Assembly (NCBI GenBank): GCA_012934845.2 | Contig: WNNJ02000144.1 | Location: 1 to 64,000 of the forward strand | Source of the DNA: Pomphorhynchus laevis | Lineage: Eukaryota; Acanthocephala; Palaeacanthocephala; Echinorhynchida; Pomphorhynchidae | Direction of reading: 5' to 3' | DNA length: 64,000 nt | Shown here: piece by piece, positions 11,490-23,600 of the stretch | Numbering within the stretch: the first letter of the stretch is position 1 | Layout: the number at the start of each line of letters is the position of its first letter | Position numbers and translations under genes: made by a program | Notes under the pieces: generated by a model | Database searches by the model: none | The model's input: only the letters and a program-made list of their open reading frames with translations | Told to the model about the DNA's origin: nothing

Positions 11490-13480
11490 GAGTGTGTGAC
11501 TTCAAAACGCCTCCTGCGTCGTTCTTTCAGAACTGATCATCGTTATCTCAGACTATCTTCAGAACTTGATTCATCCTTTTATCGTAACAAATTATTTGCT
11601 CTTCGTCGTTCGCATAGGCAACTTCTGCGTTCTAAGGCACATAGTTTTTGGCGAAGCAAACTGGCTTCCGCTAATGACTCTCGAACTAAATGGAAAACTC
11701 TTAATTCTCTACTTTCTCGTTCCTCTGTCACCTCCACTCTTGATCCTTCTCAATTCTCCGATTACCTAATTTCAAAAACTGTTTCTCTAATCGATTCGAT
11801 CATCGTCCTTCCACAAATTTATTGTATCTCGTCTGTTCGTATCCCTGAGCTCTTTTATCTAATTGCGGTATCTGAAGATGAGGTATCTTGCCTTCTTATT
11901 TCGTTAACTTGTAAGTCCTATCCTGCCGATCCCATCCCTACTCGAATTCTCAAATTGTTGTCAACAGACTTCACACCTTTCCTTACCAGCCTCTTTAACT
12001 CGTCAATAGTGAATGGAATATTTCCTGTTCTTTGGAAAACGTCCATTGTTCGTCCCCTACTTAAAAAGCACTCTCTTGACCCCTCTCTTCCTACATCTTA
12101 TCGGCCAATATCAATTATACTAACCTTATCTAAAATTCTTGAACACCTTGTCTTAGATCAGATAAACAAGTATCTCTCTTCATCGCAGCTCTACCATTCT
12201 TTTCAATCTGCTTTCCGCTCCAATCGTTCCACCGAACTAGCATGTTATAAAGTATTTTCTGATCTGCTCTCCGCTCGTGATAAAGGACTGTGTAGTGTGG
12301 TAATATCGCTCGATCTTTCATCTGCATTCGACATTGTCGATCACGAAATCCTTCTTTTTCGTCTTCGCTATCACTATGGTTTCTCTTCGTCCACCTTGGC
12401 TTGGTTCTCTTCGTATCTCTCCGATCGATCATTTTCCGTCTATTCTAATTCAATGTGTTCTTTATCTTCTCTCTCTTGTGGTGTACCTCAAGGTTCTGTA
12501 CTTGGTCCTATTCTATTTAGGCTTCTTGAAGATTTATCTTGTATAACTAGTAAATTCTGCTTCAGGGTAATGCAGTACGCTGATGATATACTTCTTTATT
12601 CTCATTCGTCTCCTCATTCCCTAAGCCAACTTTTCGTATCCGCATCTAATTGTCTTCGTGCTCTATCAGAACATCTAATTTCTTTGCGCATGTCCCTAAA
12701 TCCTACCAAATCTAAAGTGTTATGGATTTTTCCCTCCACTGTTTATGTTATTCCTCCATCTCTGTATCTTCAGACCACAATTATTCCTGCTGTAGATAAA
12801 CTAGTATTTCTAGGTATTCACTTCGACAATAACCTGCATCTCGATCCCTTCATTCGTGATAAAACTAGGTCTTCAAATCTTCTTCTCCGTGATATTCGTC
12901 TCGTCAGAAATTCTCTAGATTTTAGTTCTTGTAAATCTCTTATCTCCTCCCTTCTTTTCCCACGTATTGATTACTGTCTTAGCCTTCTCGTTTTCTCTTC
13001 AAAGTCATCCCTTAAGCCTCTTCAACGCCTCATTAACACTGCGGTGCGCATCCTTTATCGACTTCGTAAATTCGATCATATATCTTCCTATTCATCAAAA
13101 CTTTGATGGCTAAGTATTGAACATTGCGTTCGTTTTCGTCTTATTTGCCTGACTTATCGCCTTCTCCATTGTAATTCTCCTTTTTATCTTTATCTGCCAA
13201 CTCTAAGTGAATCTCGCTATCTTTCTACTCACCTACGTTCCTGTGATTCTCATCTGCTACAGTTACCTATTCACTCAACCAACTTCGGCCGTCGATCCCT
13301 ACATATCGCTGCTCCTCTCCTTTGGAATTCCTTACCTAATCATCTGCGATCATCATCCTCACTCCGATTTTTCAAAAAGCAGCTAAAATCGATGCTACTA
13401 AACGATTAACTTTTTTTATCTGTTTCGCTTTTGTGGGCTTGTAAGCACACAGTCTGTGTACATTTGTTACATTAAAAAAA
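11490..13480 (+). mobile_element. 5'-truncated CR1-like LINE (serine-rich subfamily) with complete 3' end
   Basis: The copy starts in the linker between endonuclease and reverse transcriptase (SKRLLRRSF, aligned with SKRRLCHSF in the copy at 33279-37282) and runs to its own 3' end. The 3' UTR has the family hairpin ACACAG-T-CTGTGT at 13447-13459 between GTAAGC and ATTTGTTAC, followed by an A-rich end. No target duplication was identified. Its T/C-rich sense strand stands out against the AT-rich flanks. Confidence 0.9.
11496..13409 (+). pseudogene. LINE ORF2 reverse transcriptase, one in-frame stop
   Basis: A long frame carries the reverse-transcriptase core: motif A SLDLSSAFDIVDHE (near residue 270), motif B GVPQGSVLGPILF (near 328) and motif C MQYADDILLYS (near 360), so the metal-binding aspartates are present. 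A TGA at 13104-13106 interrupts it. The same frame then continues with WLSIEHCVRFRLICLTYRL and the family tail FGRRSLHIAAPLLWNSLP, ending at TAA 13407-13409, in phase (637 codons after 11496). Related copies have serine at the stop position (KLSWP). The endonuclease domain is missing. The short frames on either strand within this span are shadows. Confidence 0.9.
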
Positions 13481-14136
13481 ATTTTCAAACTTTCAAAGCG
13501 AGACGTTAGCTAGTTTTTATTATTGCTTACTGGTGTTTTTTAAATATATTTTACTATTTCTACAGTATCAGATCATGATATTAAAATGGTATATTATGCG
13601 ATAAAATATTCATAAAAATTTAGTTTTAATTATCAGTACTTCAAATCTTAATTTTAGAGAAATTTAAAATTAAAATTTTTATTCGCAAATTTTTATAATA
13701 CGTAGACTATTGACCATTGGCAAGTCAAGAAACTACATCTCAATTAAAAAATTTGAAATTAATTTATTTTCTTATATATTTTCAGATTAAAATAAATTTG
13801 ATTAATGAGTGTGAAAGTAAAAAGGTCAACATTACCACTTATTTCAATGTTTATATAATTGAAATGTCTGGTTATATCCAGTTTCCTTGATAATCGATAA
13901 TAATTAGGCAAGCAAGAATAAAAATAAATTACGATTCGCCCTTACCCTTAATTAGGCGTTTTTAATATAATAGAAACACGAAAAGTATATTAAGCCTAAA
14001 ACTGTCAAAATTAAGTTAATTTCCTCCATGCATAGCAATGTTATTCATACTATAATAAATTGATTGTTCACTCATATTGGATTATTTATTAGTGGAGAGA
14101 GTGAAGTAAAATATTTATTTAATCGAATTTTCAATA

Positions 14137-14192
14137 GCTTACTGCTATCATCCTAAGGAGTAAACATTTACTCCTGAAGATGATAGCATTAG
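14137..14192. repeat. Compact palindrome
   Basis: TTCAATAGC.TACTGCTATCAT on the left is matched by ATGATAGCATTAGGCTATTGAA on the right with AGGAGTAAACATTTACTCCT at the centre, itself palindromic. The whole stretch can fold into one long stem. No coding content. It lies 120 bp before the larger fold-back element and may belong to a different small element. Confidence 0.7.
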
Positions 14193-14313
14193 GCTATTGA
14201 ACATTCAATTAAATAAATAAGTTATTAATACTATTAGGATAGTCTGTTGATAAACGTTTTAACTCGTGCATTTCTGCTTACCCTCTAAGTCATTTGTTGC
14301 CGATTGTATCACT

Positions 14314-15184
14314 GAATATTTAAACTTGCAATCATTGATTGCCAACATGTGCTTAACTGCACGCTTGTCCGCTTTTTGAATTCGCTCGTCTATTATTTAG
14401 TATGCGACTTATCGATCTCTTAGTTTCGCTTAGGAATATGTATATATTCCATATATACACATACACAATATGTGTATCATGAAGCAACATGCACAATATG
14501 TGACGTTCTACAGTCTGCCGATATATTTAGTTTGTATGATAAATTGTTCTTCGAATTGTTGTGTTAAGTACTGGAAGAAACAACCTTACATGTTTTGAAA
14601 TTCATTCGTTATCATGAGTTACAACTATGGAATGCATTATTATGTTCTGACAAATCCATAAACTTGGATCTGACAGGCATATTTTAGTTTCTGACTTGGT
14701 TTTATGGTAACCAAAGGCTTTTAATGTACCACAGCGAGGTTTAATGTTGAGTTTGCTCTAAGAAAAACTATTATTCACAACTGACGGATCTACAAAAGGA
14801 TGTATCATAATCTATTGATCCAGTAAACAGAGGGAAAAACCAAATCAGAAACTAAAAGTTATATATGACAGATCCAAGTTAATAGGTATAACAGAACATA
14901 ATAAGGCATTTCATAGTTGTAACTCATGATAACGAATGTGATGCAAAACATGTAAGGTTATTTCTTCCAAGCGTGAATACAACAATTCGAAGAACAACTT
15001 ATCATACAAACTAAGCACATCGGCAGACTGTAGAACGTCACATATTGTGTATGTTTCTAAGGGAAACTAAGAGATTGCTAATTCACATACTAAATAATAG
15101 ACGAGCGAATGCAAATAGCGGAAATGCTACTTATTGTGCGGTTAAGCACATGATAGCAAACAATAATTGCAAGTTTAAATATTC
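14314..15184. mobile_element. 870-bp fold-back element with about 350-390-bp inverted arms
   Basis: The left arm 14314-14703 and right arm 14835-15184 are inverted copies at roughly 80-85% identity, starting at GAATATTTAAACTTGCAAT and its complement and ending at AAAACCAA.TCAGAAACTAAAA. The spacer is about 130 bp. The left arm carries about 50 extra bases near 14440-14490 made of an AT-rich palindrome and a second CACAATATGTG. No transposase is encoded, and the 60-codon frame at 15045 is an accident of the arm. Long arms with a small loop fit a fold-back transposon or MITE. A target duplication was not identified. Confidence 0.85.
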
Positions 15185-15396
15185 GGTTTGGACAATTATC
15201 AGCATACTACCCAAATGGTATGAATAAATAGCATTGCTATACATGGAAAGATTTAACTTAATTTGGACAGCTTTTAGCTTAGTATATTCTTGTTTCTTTT
15301 ATATTCAAAAAGTCAAGTATAAGGCGAATCGTTAGCTAGTTTTATTGATTACCAGGTGTTTTTTAACTATATTTTATCGTTTCTATAGTGTCAGAT

Positions 15397-16118
15397 ACCG
15401 GAAATCAGTGTCTAACACTTACTGTACATAAGATTTCGACAATACCTTAATGCACTCTAAGTTTGAATGATCTCCATAATCGATAACTGTGCTGATAACA
15501 GAGAATTGATTCCCGTTAATTGTTAATATATTCGGTTTTGCTTTATCTTTCCCAGGGCAAGTTATCATCCTTGTACCATTGTGGGCTGTAAAATTATCGT
15601 AATAGTCAAATACTTTCGTTCGGATATTGGCACCAGGATTATCATAGCTTAAATATGTACGCTATATGTAAAGTCAAAATAGAAACTATTATTCGTTAAT
15701 AATTTTAATTTAACATTATCAAATGATTTGAATATCAAAATATATGAAAAGTTATGTAAATAAAATTGAATTAAGAAATTAGAAACTAAGGAAAAGTTAC
15801 TGAAACACAGAAGAAACGTAAAGTTGTTATTAAGCCATAAAAGTTGATATAAATGCATGTATTTTAATGTTGAGAACATATTCGAAATTGCTTAAAAATT
15901 GATTATGTAATAAATAAGAAATTGCTAAGGATCTTTTCATTAAAAATATGGCTTCCGATCTATGCGTCTGAAGTAATTTAAACAAATATCCAAAGCAGTT
16001 TTTTATGAAGCTAATGGCTTATTCTAACAAAATATAAAGTACTTATATGTTATTTTTTATTTTATTGATAAACTCAAAATGAGAATAGTATACTTTACGG
16101 TGTACTATTGACCGGCGC
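15397..16118. other. AT-rich stretch, nothing recognised
   Basis: I see no gene, RNA or clear repeat here. A 76-codon minus-strand frame at 15649-15879 is Phe/Leu/Asn-rich as expected for chance AT-rich sequence and resembles no family I know. Confidence 0.4.
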
Positions 16119-16362
16119 TAGTTGATGAAATACAGTCAAGATGTCAGGTTAAAATCTGACATGTTGTGAGTCAAAGTGTATGAAATTGAGTCATTACTAA
16201 AGGATATCCTGGCTGGTTATAAATGTGAAATCACGTAATTTGACGTAACAAACAGCTAACGTAGTAGAAAGTATCCACACATACTATTACCATCAGCGTC
16301 GATTCATATAAGTGATTCTTGATTCACGTGTAATATAGAAAAGTATGCCGTTGGCGCCATAT
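16119..16362 (+). repeat. SINE-like dispersed repeat, body copy 1 (headless)
   Basis: About 245 bp aligned with the copy ending at 16858: ATGTCAGGTTAAAATCTG..ATGTTGTGAGTCAAAGT, then GGTATC-like blocks, GTAGAAAGTATCCA, and a shared end close to CGTTGGCGCCAT. Identity is modest with small indels, so the copies are old. The tRNA-like head is not seen in front of this copy. Confidence 0.6.
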
Positions 16363-16436
16363 CGGAAGGCGATATCTGAAATTCGGAAGTCGACATCTAG
16401 AAATTCATATACTAATGAATTTCTAGGTGTCTAGAT

Positions 16437-16858
16437 GGAAAGGACTAGTCAATAAGGCGTTACGCAACCTACTTAAAGAATCTAGGTTCAAATCTGAAGT
16501 TGGAACTAACGTTTTAAGGGTAACACCTTAAAAGCAGAAGACTGCTTGTGCAGTCTTCTGATAAGTTCGGTTGTGCCATTTTACGTCAATAGAGAACAAA
16601 GCAATACCAATATGTCAGGTTGAAAGCTGGTATATTTTAAGTCAAGGTTTATGGAATTCAGTCATAATTGGAAGGTATCGTGGCTTGTTTTAAATGCCAA
16701 ATCACCTACTTTAAAGTAGCAAAAAGCTAAAATAGCAAAAAGTATCCATATTAAGAATAATAACCATCACCGATCAGATTAGTATCAGTGAAATATATTA
16801 AATATATAAGGTGAATCGTATGAACCACATGAAATGTAGGAATGTCGTTGGTGCCATT
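16437..16858 (+). mobile_element. tRNA-derived SINE-like element, copy 2
   Basis: The head at about 16437-16505 contains an A-box-like TAGTCAATAAGG (16446) and a B-box GGTTCAAATC (16485), 40 bp apart, close to RNA polymerase III promoter spacing. It is followed by a hairpin-rich linker (CAGAAGACTGC..GCAGTCTTCTG near 16541-16560) and the body shared with the other copies (TATGTCAGGTTGAAAGCTGGTAT onwards), ending at CGTTGGTGCCATT. No ORF. I infer a tRNA-headed SINE; the specific source tRNA is not recognisable. Confidence 0.55.
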
Positions 16859-16859
16859 A

Positions 16860-17699
16860 AAGCAATTATGAATTTAAGTTATTCATAATGTTATTTAAAT
16901 TAATGAATTATTGATAAATCCCAAGTACATCTAAAAGCAAAGCATATAATTTACCCATTTGATTACAAAATAAAAATGAAGACAATTTCAAATATTTCTC
17001 TTTCTTAGACAATATATGCAAGAGCTCTTCATATTTACTGGAAGCGACGCATTTCGTGAGTACGATAGCGTAGAGGAATTATAGAGTCTATGCTTACGCT
17101 AATTACAAAACAGTTCACTGCGTATAAAATGCAGAATATACTCAGTACAGTATGTGGGCTAGATAACAGGGAAACTAGGCCGCATAGTAATTCTGCTCAG
17201 ATTGTAAATTAAATCACCATAAGAATAACGCATCTGTAATACACAAACATGGAAACACAAAGCATTCCTTAAAACTAATCATTTTGGAAGAAAAGTTGAT
17301 CGAGTAACTCACGCAAAAGCGACGATAATTGTACTGACCGGCGAAACTTAATTCTCAACCATATGAGAATGCGATTACGAGAAAATTGCCATATGCTAAA
17401 ACTAGTATATTAACTAGCAAAATTACCAATTTTTATAGTTGCTTAGATTCTTCCGTAATCGTGAAAAGGAGACATTAAAATAAAAATGCATAACTATATT
17501 TGTGCTCAATAGCGTTAAACTAAAGATTTAATTATTTGAATTGAAATTAGATTGAATATTAAATCCTAACTTCTTAACATATATCAAAAGGACTGTGAAT
17601 TTCAAAATGAGTTGTTCATGCAAAAAGAATGATTTAAATATGTCGGAAAATGATTTTTTTTAGAAATTCATTACATTGATGGTTTCATATACTGAAATT
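16860..17699. other. AT-rich stretch, nothing recognised
   Basis: No gene, RNA gene or repeat was recognised between the two SINE-like copies. Confidence 0.4.
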
Positions 17700-17704
17700 T
17701 GTCT

Positions 17705-18060
17705 AGCTGTACTGGATGGTTGGCCTAGTCCTCACTGGGTAGAGCCACTGATCAAATAACTTAAGTTCGAACTTTGTAGAAACTAAGTTTTAAAGAAAAA
17801 CAACGACGATCCACAGCCCGAACTACGCCAAACTCTATTGAGTCCGGCGTAGCAAGCAAAACAATGGTTAAAAGCTGATACGTTATGAGTCTGGGTGTTT
17901 GATGTTTGAAGAATTTAAGGAATACTACTGTAGCTGGGTTCTGCAGCGAAATTACATTGTGTGTGATTACAGATTACATGTTGTGAGTCAAGGTATACTA
18001 ATTTGAAAATCATGAAGGAATTATACCTATCCTGTTTCTGATGAGAAATAACATTGTATG
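17705..18060 (+). mobile_element. tRNA-derived SINE-like element, copy 3
   Basis: The head has TGGCCTAGTCC at 17721 (A-box-like) and GTTCGAACT at 17765 (B-box), 44 bp apart as in a tRNA. The linker AACTAAGTTTTAAAG matches AACTAACGTTTTAAG in copy 2. A GC-rich hairpin region (CCGAACTACGCC..GGCGTAG) follows, then the body (ACAATGGTTAAAAGCTGATACG, ATGTTGTGAGTCAAGGTAT), which fades by about 18060. Diverged and partly rearranged, without an ORF. Confidence 0.55.
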
Positions 18061-18904
18061 ATTTAGCCTCATTATTTTTCATATATTATTAGCAATCATC
18101 TGATTATTTTTCACAATAAAATTCGATTAAGCAAAAAATTTTGTAGATACCTTTCAAGATCATAAATACTACGGGGAATGTATACTTCATTTAATTTCAC
18201 TCTGATAAAGTGCCTTTTAGAAAAATAAAGTTGATTTAAAAAGTTTAATATCAAAACTTACAATTTGGTGAGAGAACTAAAATAAAGAAGGTTCAATACG
18301 TTTTCATTTTCTGTACCTTCAATACGCCTAAATAAAAAAATGCTTAATGTTTTCAACATAGTGTATTTTTTAAATACTGCAAATTATGTGCAATAGTTTT
18401 TGACTAAAACGGGTTTGAAATTATTTTGAAATTAAGATGAAATCAGCATAACATTTTCTATTTTAGATAGACTTTCCGACTTGTTAAAGTCGAAACTACT
18501 CATCTTTCAGTTTATAAATGTTTTTTAGATTATTTAAACAATTATATAAATTTGATAATAAATATAATAAAAGTAATATGGAACAAACTTAATAACAAAT
18601 ATTAAATCTTCATAATAAATTAGAATTCAAAACTGTCTTCTAAATATAAAAATTATTTTTAGAAACATCCAGCTAAAAAATTTAATAAAAAATTTATTAA
18701 ATATTACAAATTAAATTCTAAATAATATAAATTATTGTAATAATTGTGTGTGTACATTTTTTGTATTCGGCCACATGCTAAAAGGCTACAGTCGCCATAA
18801 CAAAAATTCTTAGATTGATTTTTGCTTATAATTTTATCAATAATAATCAATAATAAAATATAAAAAATAATTTATCAATAATAATCATATTATTAATATT
18901 CATA
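18061..18904. other. AT-rich stretch, nothing recognised
   Basis: No gene or repeat recognised. The sequence is dominated by A/T runs and short dyads such as GACTTGTTAAAGTC near 18480. Confidence 0.4.
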
Positions 18905-19730
18905 TTATTTTCGTATTTGGGCGTGACGCTCACGTCAAGGTGGTCATTTTCGGAACACCTAAATAACGTCAGATGCAAATTGGCAACGAGAATATCGTGT
19001 TTTTCGAATTTTAGAAAAATGTCTCTTAAGGCGGTCATGACTATTTTTAGGATTATGCTTGAACCTATAATAACGTATGGATTACAAACAATTTAGGAAG
19101 ATCTGACTGTTAAAAATTTAGAAACACTCGATAAAGCAAAATGATCTTTTCTCAAGCGATATTTAGGCTTATCGCAGAAATCTTCATCAAGGCTTGTTGC
19201 TCTGTTCACGAAACAACCTACATCATGGATATTAAAAGAAAGATTCTCGCTAGCGAATACATCGAATTATCAGGCATACACCCGCATATGGCGTGATAAA
19301 ATACATGGCATATTAGATGAATATTACGAGATGCCAACAATGAAGCAATCTGACTGGAAATTACCAAACTTCTTGAAACGCTATCTTATAGCACGCGTAT
19401 CAACGAATTGATACCATAGTAAGTTTTGTGAAAAAGGTGGGGTGCATGACAGGAGCTCAACTTGTAGATGCAAGTTCTGTTTGGAGAGGTGTCAGGATCT
19501 TAATCACGTTTTCCAGTGTATATATTTGGCAACTATAAGCTTGGAACAAATTGACAAATTAAGCTGAAAAAAGCTTAACTGTTTTTTAACTGATTCTTTA
19601 TTGTTTTTTTTGTATTCACTTTCATTTTGATGCTGCTGTAGTCATTGTATTTTGTTATTTGGACTTGTACAGCCGAAAAGCGCGGAGGCGTAAAAGCCCT
19701 AAAATTTCAATTGATGTAAAATAAATCGCT
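18905..19730 (+). pseudogene. LINE ORF2 C-terminal end with CCHC zinc knuckle (different clade)
   Basis: One frame from about 18911 reads YLGVTLTSRWSFSEHLN, then MLEPIITYGLQTI (the thumb region after reverse transcriptase), FLKRYLGLSQKSSSRLVALF, WILKERFSLANTSNYQAYT and a C-terminal zinc knuckle CKFCLERCQDLNHVFQC, ending at TGA near 19565. Three in-frame stops interrupt it (after GLQTI, after DKAK and after ARVSTN), so it is dead. The 3' UTR runs to about 19730 with short GCC/GGC stems (19669-19700) and AAATAAAT. The knuckle and thumb sequence differ from all other LINEs in this window. The clade is not fixed; Jockey, R4 and RTE-like groups are all possible. The minus-strand frame at 18847-19038 is a shadow. 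Confidence 0.75.
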
Positions 19731-20617
19731 CAGATTTTATAAATCATTATTTAATCATAATTTATAAATAATAATACAATTAGTTGTAATAAAAATTGTA
19801 ATTATATTATAATTTAAACTATAACTTTAAATAAACTAAAGATAATTGTACGATCTCAGTAAAAATCACAAACAAACATAATAACTTTGATTTATTTAAC
19901 GTTTCTTTCGTAGAGTTATTAACAATTTTTGATTTGGAAAATCTGAACATAAAATCAGAATTTAACATTTTATAATACAAACTGATTTCGAGAAAGTTAG
20001 CTCACATAAAATTTACGTCCTCGGGTCTATGGATCTGTCTTAAACTTCCGCAAGCTATACTTGTGTTTGTAATTAATCTTAAAACATATCAAAAAATAAT
20101 GAATTACGAGTAAAAATCACGATTACATAAGCGGGAAATGAATATAGCTTATTCCAAATTCAGACAGTTTTCTAAAGCACAAAATTATTAGGAAACATGG
20201 CATCGTGTTATCGATCGACATCTTTTCGTATTAAAAGACGATAAACATTTAAATTCATACACTAAAAATAAAGAACTTTAAAAGATCAAATACTAAAATT
20301 TAAAAAAATTATTACTAAATATTACATAAAAAATTAAAATATGACATTTAAATTTTAAAATAATATGAATATAAATTATATTGAAAATCTCACATAAATA
20401 AAGTAATTTAAAGAATGAATATTTCTTGATATATTTTTGTATATCAAAAAGTTTAAAAAAAGAATAGATCGATAAAAATATACGATTAATCGATTTTAAT
20501 ATGCAAAATTTGCATTTAAAAAATATTAATATAAAAAACGCTCACACATTATTCACAGATGAAAAGTCGCGAGAATCGAATATCATATTTTTTACATCGT
20601 AAAAGTTTCTAAAAGAA
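19731..20617. other. Very AT-rich stretch before the satellite
   Basis: No gene or structured repeat recognised; long A/T runs grade into the satellite at about 20618. Confidence 0.4.
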
Positions 20618-23600
20618 TATAAATAATTAAAGAAAATTCACAACCTTTTAAGTAAATGATAGAAAAAACATTTATTTGTTATTTTTAAATTATTGTAAAT
20701 AGTAGTCGAAACTCAATGATTTGGCTATTTAAAATTAACTTATTTAAAATACAAGCAAAAGTCAATTAAATTTTCAAATTTTAAAAAATAAAATATTGAA
20801 TTCTCACTTAATCTATATAAATAATTAAAGAAAATTAACAAAATATACAAAGTACAACAACCTTTTAAGTAAATGATTAAATGGCATTTATTTGATTAGC
20901 TAATTAAAACTAACTTATTTAAAATACAAGCAAAAGTCAATTAAATTTTCAAATTTTAAAAAATAAAATATTGAATCCTCACTTAATCTATATAAATAAT
21001 TAAAGAAAATTAACAAAATATACAAAGTACAACAACCTTTTAAGTAAATGATAAAAAGGCATTTATTTGATTTGGCTATTTAAAATTAACTTATTTAAAA
21101 TACAAGCAAAAGTCAATTAAATTTTCAAATTTTAAAAAATAAAATATTGAATCCTCACTTAATCTATATAAATAATTAAAGAAAATTAACAAAATATACA
21201 AAGTACAAAAACCTTTTAAGTAAATGATTAAAAGGCATTTATTTGATTTGGCTATTTAAAATTAACTTATTTAAAATACAAGCAAAAGTCAATTAAATTT
21301 TCAAATTAAAAAAAAATATTGAATTCTCACTTAATCTATATAAATAATTAAAGAAAATTAACAAAATATGCAAAGTACAAAAACCTTTTAAGTAAATGAT
21401 TAAAAGGCATTTATTTGATTTGGCTATTTAAAACTAACTTATTTAGAATACAAGCAAAAGTCAATTAAATTTTCAAATTTTAAAAAATAAAATATTGAAT
21501 CCTCACTTAATCTATATAAATAATTAAAGAAAATTAACAAAATATACAAAGTACAACAACCTTTTAAGTAAATGATTAAAAGGCATTTATTTGATCAGCT
21601 ATTTAAAACTAACTTATTTAAAATACAAGCAAAAGTCAATTAAATTTTCAAATTTTAAAAAATAAAATATTGAATCCTCACTTAATCTATATAAATAATA
21701 AAGAAAATTAACGAAATATACAAAGTACAACAACCTTTTAAGTAAATGATAAAAATGCATTAATTTGATTTGGCTATTTAAAATAAACTTATTTAAAATA
21801 CAAGCAAAAGTCAATTAAATTTTCAAATTTTAAAAAATAAAATATTGAATCCTCACTTAATCTATATAAATAATTAAAGAAAATTAACAAAATATACAAA
21901 GTACAACAACCTTTTAAGTAAATTATTAAATAGCATTTATTTGATTTAACTATTTAAAACTAACTTATTTAAAATACAAGCAAAAGTCAATTAAATTTTC
22001 AAATTTTAAAAAATAAAATATTGAATCCTCACTTAATCTATATAAATAATTAAAGAAAATTAACAAAATATACAAAGTACAACAACCTTTTAAGTAAATG
22101 ATAAAAAGGCATATATTTGATTTGGATATTTAAAATTAACTTATTTAAAATACAAGCAAAAGTCAATTAAATTTTCAAATTTTAAAAAATAAAATATTGA
22201 ATCCTCACTTAATCTATATAAATAATTAAAGAAAATTAACAAAATATACAAAGTACAACAACCTTTTAAGTAAATGATTAAATAGCATTTATTTGATTTG
22301 GCTATTTGAAACTAACTTATTTAAAATACAAGCAAAAGTCAATTAAATTTTCAAATTTTAAAAACTAAAATATTGAATTCTCACTTAATCTATATAAATA
22401 ATTAAAGAAAATTAACAAAATATACAAAGTACAACAACCTTTTAAGTAAATGATAAAAAGGCATTTATTTGATTTGGATATTTAAAATTAACTTATTTAA
22501 AATACAAGCAAAAGTCAATTAAATTTTCAAATTTTAAAAAATAAAATATTGAATCCTCACTTAATCTATATAAATAATTAAAGAAAATTAACAAAATATA
22601 CAAAGTACAACAACCTATTAAGTAAATTATTAAAAGGCATTTATTTGATTTGGATATTTAAAATAAACTTATTTAAAATACAAGCAAAAGTCAATTAAAT
22701 TTTCAAATTTTAAAAAATAAAATATTGAATCCTCACTTAATCTATATAAATAATTAAAGAAAATTAACAAAATATACAAAGTACAACAACCTTTTAAGTA
22801 AATGATAAAAAGGCATTTATTTGATTTGGCTATTTAAAACTAACTTATTTAAAATACAAGCAAAAGTCAATTAAATTTTCAAATTTTAAAAAATAAAATA
22901 TTGAATTCTCACTTAATCTATATAAATAATTAAAGAAAATTAACAAAATATACAAAGTACAACAACCTTTTAAGTAAATGATTAAAAGGCATTTATTTGA
23001 TTTTGCTATTTAAAATTAACTTATTTAAAATACAAGCAAAAGTCAATTAAATTTTCAAATTTTAAAAAATAAAATATTGAATTTTCACTTAATCTATATA
23101 AATAATTAAAGAAAATTAACAAAATATACAAAGTACAACAACCTTTTAAGTAAATGATTAAATAGCATTTATTTGATTTGGCTATTTAAAACTAACTTAT
23201 TTAAAATACAAGCAAGAGTCAATTAAATTTTCAAATTTTAAAAAATAAAATATTGAATCCTCACTTAATCTATATAAATAATTAAAGAAAATTAACAAAA
23301 TATACAAAGTACAACAACCTTTTAAGTAAATGATAAAAATGCATTTATTTGATTTGGCTATTTAAAATTAACTTATTTAAAATACAAGCAAAAGTCAATT
23401 AAATTTTCAAATTTTAAAAACTAAAATATTGAATTCTCACTTAATCTATATAAATAATTAAAGAAAATTAACAAAATATACAAAGTACAACAACCTTTTA
23501 AGTAAATGATTAAATGGCATTTATTTGATTTGGCTATTTAAAATTAACTTATTTAAAATACAAGCAAAAGTCAATTAAATTTTCAAATTTTAAAAAATAA

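Larger units (their letters stand above)
13498..15396. repeat. Pair of about 75-bp direct repeats 1.8 kb apart
   Basis: 13498-13573 and 15324-15396 share GTTAGCTAGTTTT, GGTGTTTTTTAA, TATATTTTA and TTTCTA.AGT.TCAGAT at roughly 80-85% identity in the same orientation. The first copy begins just after the LINE 3' end; the fold-back element lies between the two. The source is unknown: they may be two members of a dispersed repeat or edges of an older duplication. Confidence 0.7.

Noticed and set aside
15045-15227. 60-codon open frame
   Set aside because: Lies in the right arm of the fold-back element and reads repeat sequence.
13498-15396. The 75-bp direct repeats as long terminal repeats of a retroelement
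   Set aside because: Too short and diverged, with no coding sequence or primer-binding site between them.
16446-17773. A- and B-box motifs as functional tRNA genes
   Set aside because: No cloverleaf with acceptor and anticodon stems could be drawn; better explained as heads of SINE-like repeats.
21614-21814. 66-codon minus-strand frame in the satellite
   Set aside because: Arises from the satellite monomer and is not conserved between monomers.
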